Origin: Azospirillum sp. TSH64
GTDB lineage: Bacteria > Pseudomonadota > Alphaproteobacteria > Azospirillales > Azospirillaceae
Direction: 5' to 3'
Assembly: GCF_003116035.1 (NCBI RefSeq)
Contig: NZ_LGQW01000015.1
Span: 3,612,969-3,676,968, forward strand
Length of the DNA stretch: 64,000 bases
Shown here: positions 60,610 through 64,000 of the stretch, one piece after another
Layout: every line of letters begins with the position of its first letter
Position numbering within the stretch: position 1 is the stretch's first letter
Position numbers and translations under genes: made by a program
Notes under the pieces: model-generated
Told to the model about the DNA's origin: nothing
Seen by the model: only the letters and a program-made list of their open reading frames with translations
The model's database searches: none

Positions 60610-61638
60610 ATGAAGATCTGCATCTACGGATCCGGGGCCATCGGCGGCTACCTCGGCGTTCGCCTGCATCAGGCAGGTGCCGAAGTCAGTCTGGTGGCGC
60701 GTGGCGCGCATCTGGCGGCGATGCGCGAGAACGGCGTCACCTTGCTGATGGGGGAGGAAAAGACCGTCGTCCACCCCCGCTGCACCGACAACCCGGCCGA
60801 ACTCGGCCCGCAGGATTATGTGATCGTCGCGTTGAAGGCCCACTCCGTCCCCGGTGTCGTGCCCGCGATGCAACCGCTGCTCGGTGACCACACCGCCGTC
60901 GTCACCGCGGTCAACGGCATTCCCTATTGGTATTTCTACGGCACCGGCGGCGAGTTCGACGGCCGCACGCTGGAAACCGTCGATCCGGGCTCGGTCCAAT
61001 GGAACGGCCTGGGTCCGCAGCGCGCCATCGGCTGCGTCGTCTATCCGGCGACCGAGGTGGTGGAGCCGGGCGTCATCCAGCATGTCTATGGCGACAAATT
61101 CTCTCTCGGCGAGCCGGACGGGTCGAAGTCGGACCGCGTCGTCGCCCTGTCGAAGGCGATGGAGGCCGGCGGCCTGCGCGCGCCGGTGCTGGACCGCATC
61201 CGCGACGAGATCTGGCTGAAGCTGTGGGGCAACCTCTGCTTCAACCCGATCAGCGCGCTGACCCACGGCACGCTGGAAGTCATCTGCGGCGATGCCGACA
61301 CCCGCGCCGTCGCCAAGGCGATGATGCTGGAGGCCAAGGACATCGGCGACAAGCTGGGCGTCCATTTCCGCGTCGATGTGGAGCGCCGCATCAACGGCGC
61401 CGCCGCGGTGGGCGCGCACAAGACCTCGATGCTGCAGGATCTGGAGCGCGGCCGGCCGATGGAGATCGACCCGCTGCTGTCGGTGGTGCAGGAGATGGGC
61501 CGCATGGTGGGCGTGCCGACGCCGACCATCGACGTGGTGCTGGCGCTGGTGAAGCAGCGCGGCGAGACCGCCGGCTGCTACAGCCGGCCGCAGCCCGCTG
61601 CTCCCGCCCGCACGCCGGAAGCGGTGGCGGCCCAATAA
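60610..61638 (+). CDS. 2-dehydropantoate 2-reductase-like (PanE-type) oxidoreductase
   Basis: 342 residues. N-terminal Rossmann motif GSGAIGGYLG (residues 7-16) and the ketopantoate-reductase C-terminal domain with the catalytic lysine in IWLKLWGNLCFNPISALTH. Reduces a 2-oxo acid with NADPH. It is longer than E. coli PanE (303) and sits among transport genes behind GntR-type sites, so the true substrate may be another keto acid; panC is 15 kb away. Confidence 0.75.
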   Translation: MKICIYGSGAIGGYLGVRLHQAGAEVSLVARGAHLAAMRENGVTLLMGEEKTVVHPRCTDNPAELGPQDYVIVALKAHSVPGVVPAMQPLLGDHTAVVTAVNGIPYWYFYGTGGEFDGRTLETVDPGSVQWNGLGPQRAIGCVVYPATEVVEPGVIQHVYGDKFSLGEPDGSKSDRVVALSKAMEAGGLRAPVLDRIRDEIWLKLWGNLCFNPISALTHGTLEVICGDADTRAVAKAMMLEAKDIGDKLGVHFRVDVERRINGAAAVGAHKTSMLQDLERGRPMEIDPLLSVVQEMGRMVGVPTPTIDVVLALVKQRGETAGCYSRPQPAAPARTPEAVAAQ

Positions 61639-61667
61639 CCAAGTCAGGGCAACCAAAGTCAGGCGAC

Positions 61668-61706
61668 GCGGCCGGCGCAAACCCGGACAGGGTCCGCGCC
61701 GGCCGC
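61668..61706. other. Stem-loop between the PanE-like and CBS copy 2 genes
   Basis: GCGGCCGGCGC pairs with GCGCCGGCCGC (11 bp) around a 17-base loop; no U-run. May be a weak terminator or processing signal. Confidence 0.4.
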
Positions 61707-61726
61707 CTCAAGGGGGGTGGAGCGTC

Positions 61727-62224
61727 ATGAAGGTCGAGGACATTCTCCGCAAGAAGGGCACGCGCATCGGCATGGTGCGCATCAATGAAACGGTCTCCAC
61801 CGCGCTGCGCCTGATGAAGGCGGAGAACACCGGCGCGCTGGTGGTCAAGGACGTCTGCCGCACCGAAGGCAACACGGTGGTCGGCGTCATTTCCGAACGC
61901 GATGTCGTCCGCGCCCTGGTCGACCGCGGTCCCGCCATCCTGGAGCAGGCGGTGTCGGCGCTGATGACGCGCGATCCCTACTGCTGCAGCCCGTCGGACT
62001 CCGTGCGCCATGTGCTGAGCCTGATGGACGAGCATGGCATCCGCCATGTTCCGGTTCTGGAAGGCTCGACCCTGGTCGGCGTCGTCAGCGTCCGCGACCT
62101 GATCCGCCGCCAGCTGGAAGAGTTGTCGGGCGAGGGCGTTCCGGTCGCCGCTGCAACGGCTGCCGCCACGGCCGCCGCCACGGCCGCCGAGGGCTGGGAC
62201 TTCCCGGTCGTCGCCAACCAGTGA
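61727..62224 (+). CDS. CBS-pair domain protein, copy 2
   Basis: 165 residues; two CBS motifs as in copy 1 (KVEDILRKKGTR ... ALVVKDVCRTEGNTVVGVISERDVVRALVDRG; MTRDPYCCSPSDSVRHVLSLMDEHGIRHVPVLEGS). It adds a C-terminal tail with ATAAATAAATAAEGWDFPVVANQ encoded by a tandem GCCGCCACG-type repeat at about 62155-62190. Follows the PanE-like gene by 88 bp on the same strand. Confidence 0.85.
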   Translation: MKVEDILRKKGTRIGMVRINETVSTALRLMKAENTGALVVKDVCRTEGNTVVGVISERDVVRALVDRGPAILEQAVSALMTRDPYCCSPSDSVRHVLSLMDEHGIRHVPVLEGSTLVGVVSVRDLIRRQLEELSGEGVPVAAATAAATAAATAAEGWDFPVVANQ

Positions 62225-62230
62225 GTGTTG

Positions 62231-62265
62231 CGGGTGGGGCCGGCGCATGTCCGCCGCCCCACCCG
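62231..62265 (+). terminator. Candidate terminator hairpin before pntAA
   Basis: CGGGTGGGGCCGGCG pairs with CGCCGCCCCACCCG (14 bp with one bulged C) around a 6-base loop. Very stable but without a U-run. Confidence 0.45.
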
Positions 62266-62364
62266 AGTTGCCGCTTCGGCGCTTGCCCGCCCTGATCCGG
62301 CCCTGGCCCGGACGCGGGCCGATTATTGCCCGCCGCCAAGGCCGGCCTTCGAAAGCAAAACGAC

Positions 62365-63534
62365 ATGAAGATCGCGATACCCAGGGAGCGCCGCCCGGGC
62401 GAGCGCCGCGTCGCCGCGTCTCCCGAAACCGTCAAGAAATTCAAAGCCCTCGGTCTGGATGTGGTGGTGGAGAGCGGGGCCGGTCTCGGTTCCAGCATCA
62501 CCGACGCAGCCTATGAGGCGGCGGGGGCCGCCATCGCCGCCGACCAGACTTCGGCGCTGGCCGATGCCGACATCGTGCTGAAGGTCCAGCGCCCGCTCAT
62601 CGCTGCGGAAGGTGGTGAGGACGAACTGGCGCTGATCCGCAAGGGCGCGCTGCTGTTCGCCATCCTCAATCCCTACAACAGCCGCGACCATGTGAAGGCC
62701 TACGCCGATGCCGGCGTCAACGCCTTCGCCATGGAGTTCATGCCGCGCATCACCCGTGCTCAGGTCATGGACGTGCTGTCCTCCCAGGCCAACCTCGCCG
62801 GCTACAAGGCCGTCGTCGATGCCGCCAGCGAGTATGGCCGCGCCTTTCCGATGATGATGACCGCCGCCGGCACCGTGCCGCCGGCCCGTGCCTTCATCAT
62901 GGGCGTCGGCGTCGCCGGCCTCCAGGCCATCGCCACCGCCAAGCGCCTCGGCGCCATCGTCTCGGCCACCGACGTGCGCCCGGCGGTGAAGGAGCAGGTC
63001 CAGTCGCTGGGCGGCAGCTTCGTCGCAGTGGAGAACGACGAGTTCAAGCAGGCCGAGACCGCCGGCGGCTATGCCAAGGAGATGTCCGACGACTACAAGC
63101 GCCAGCAGGCAGCCCTGGTCGCCGAGCACATCAAGAAGCAGGACCTCGTCATCACCACAGCGCTGATCCCCGGCCGCAAGGCGCCGATCCTGGTGACGGC
63201 GGAGCATGTGGCGTCGATGAAGCCGGGCTCGGTGATCGTCGATCTGGCGGTGGAGCAGGGCGGCAACGTCGAGGGCGCCAAGCTGGGCGAGGTGGTGACC
63301 ACGGCCAACGGCGTGAAGATCGTCGGCCACGCCAACTATGCCAGCCGCATCGCCGAGAGCGCCTCGCTCTTGTACGCCAAGAACCTGCTGGCGCTGCTGA
63401 CCTCGCTGCACGGGAAAGACACCGGTGTGGCCGTCAACTGGGACGACGAGATCGTCAAGGCCATCGCGCTGACCCGCGACGGCGCCATCGTGCATCCTGC
63501 CTTCGCGGACGCCCGCGAAGCGCAACCCGCGTGA
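62365..63534 (+). CDS. pntAA: NAD(P) transhydrogenase subunit alpha, part 1 (NAD(H)-binding)
   Basis: 389 residues from ATG 62365. Soluble alanine-dehydrogenase/PntA-like domain [27 protein letters not shown], the RQDR-like and [18 protein letters not shown] nucleotide motif, and [17 protein letters not shown]. Ends before the membrane part, which is a separate gene, as in Rhodospirillum rubrum. Couples hydride transfer between NADH and NADP+ to proton movement. Confidence 0.93.
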   Translation: MKIAIPRERRPGERRVAASPETVKKFKALGLDVVVESGAGLGSSITDAAYEAAGAAIAADQTSALADADIVLKVQRPLIAAEGGEDELALIRKGALLFAILNPYNSRDHVKAYADAGVNAFAMEFMPRITRAQVMDVLSSQANLAGYKAVVDAASEYGRAFPMMMTAAGTVPPARAFIMGVGVAGLQAIATAKRLGAIVSATDVRPAVKEQVQSLGGSFVAVENDEFKQAETAGGYAKEMSDDYKRQQAALVAEHIKKQDLVITTALIPGRKAPILVTAEHVASMKPGSVIVDLAVEQGGNVEGAKLGEVVTTANGVKIVGHANYASRIAESASLLYAKNLLALLTSLHGKDTGVAVNWDDEIVKAIALTRDGAIVHPAFADAREAQPA

Positions 63535-63547
63535 GGAGGCGGATCCC

Positions 63548-63967
63548 ATGGAACACCCGGATCCCGCAAGCAACATCGCCGCGTTCCGCCAGACCCTGGC
63601 GGCGCTGACCAATCAGGTCGACGCGCTGGCCGTGCAAGTGGCGCAGCTGTCGCCGGTCCCGGTGACCGAGGCGGCAAGCCATGGCAGCTTCTTCGTTACC
63701 GGCCTGACGGTGCTCGTTCTGGCCTGCTTCGTCGGCTACTACGTCGTCTGGCGCGTCACTCCGGCCCTGCATTCGCCGCTGATGGCTGTCACCAACGCCG
63801 TGTCGTCGGTCATCATCGTCGGCGCGCTGGTCGCCGCCGGCCCGGCCGGCTTCGGTTTCTCCAAGGTCCTGGGATTCCTCGCCGTCATCCTGGCGTCCGT
63901 CAACATCTTCGGCGGCTTCCTGGTGACCCAGCGCATGCTCTCCATGTTCAAGAAGAAGGGCAAGTAA
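63548..63967 (+). CDS. pntAB: NAD(P) transhydrogenase subunit alpha, part 2 (membrane)
   Basis: 139 residues; after about 40 soluble residues come three to four membrane helices ([66 protein letters not shown]), with the conserved [10 protein letters not shown] turn. 13 bp after pntAA. Confidence 0.92.
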   Translation: MEHPDPASNIAAFRQTLAALTNQVDALAVQVAQLSPVPVTEAASHGSFFVTGLTVLVLACFVGYYVVWRVTPALHSPLMAVTNAVSSVIIVGALVAAGPAGFGFSKVLGFLAVILASVNIFGGFLVTQRMLSMFKKKGK

Positions 63968-63971
63968 GACC

Positions 63972-64000
63972 ATGGAAACCTTGTCCGCCCTTCTCTATCT
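63972..64000 (+). CDS. pntB: NAD(P) transhydrogenase subunit beta, start only
   Basis: Only METLSALLY is visible before the window ends. Position four bases after pntAB and the hydrophobic start support pntB. Confidence 0.7.

Overview
The window is 64 kb of very GC-rich chromosome-type DNA, densely packed with genes on both strands. Gene families (three-subunit PntAA/PntAB/PntB transhydrogenase, a short DUF4167-like protein, FliL, CbbQ/CbbO-like pair, many ABC uptake systems) point to a free-living, motile, metabolically versatile alphaproteobacterium. An Azospirillum-like member of the Rhodospirillales is my best guess; this comes from gene style, not from a database comparison. I see no insertion sequences, phage genes, rRNA or CRISPR arrays. 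One tRNA (Val, CAC) is present. Layout: 17-2022, malonyl-CoA synthetase plus a hotdog thioesterase. 2114-7400, a PgtCBA-like sensory cassette: periplasmic binding protein, histidine kinase, NtrC-type sigma-54 activator. 7565-13088, an Fbp-type ABC transporter whose binding protein is a paralogue of the sensory one, followed by a HAD phosphatase and a histidine phosphatase; a near-consensus -24/-12 promoter lies just before it. 13224-24473, an aliphatic amide system: amiC, amiR (ANTAR antiterminator), a five-gene urea/amide-type ABC transporter, aliphatic amidase amiE and a CbbQ/CbbO-like AAA+/vWA pair. Three leader RNAs around amiC-amiR each combine a RAUG-type hexaloop hairpin with an overlapping terminator. 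25113-28443, an orphan hybrid histidine kinase and a cyclic-nucleotide-phosphodiesterase-like enzyme. 28580-35570, a LacI-controlled operon with twin palindromic operators: D-serine/D-threonine dehydratase-like PLP enzyme, polar amino-acid ABC transporter, RidA, an AstE/aspartoacylase-like deacylase and the LacI-family regulator. 35768-46618 is mostly housekeeping: beta-lactamase-like serine hydrolase, PAP2 phosphatase, glmU-glmS, DUF3108 protein, tRNA-Val, panC, FliL. 46698-62224 holds two OxlT-like MFS antiporters, a FadR/FCD-type GntR regulator, two paralogous CBS-pair proteins, a GNAT, a TauE/SafE permease and a PanE-like reductase, interspersed with pyruvate kinase, a Nudix hydrolase, an HDAC-like deacetylase and an unusual overlapping pair of truncated enzymes (NAD-binding half of a 3-hydroxyisobutyrate dehydrogenase, and a pyruvate phosphate dikinase without its PEP domain). 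Copies of a TGGTATACCA-like palindrome precede most of the transport-related genes there and suggest a GntR regulon. 62365-64000 starts the pntAA-pntAB-pntB operon. How the genes work together: several modules couple a solute sensor to an uptake system and its catabolic enzymes (phosphorylated compound by two-component/sigma-54; amides by AmiC/AmiR antitermination; amino acid by LacI; probably dicarboxylates such as oxalate by GntR). The strongest candidates for something under-described are the triple ANTAR attenuator set, the PgtCBA-like sensor wired to an ABC importer with two phosphatases, the dispersed TGGTATACCA regulon, and the co-translated truncated dehydrogenase/dikinase pair.
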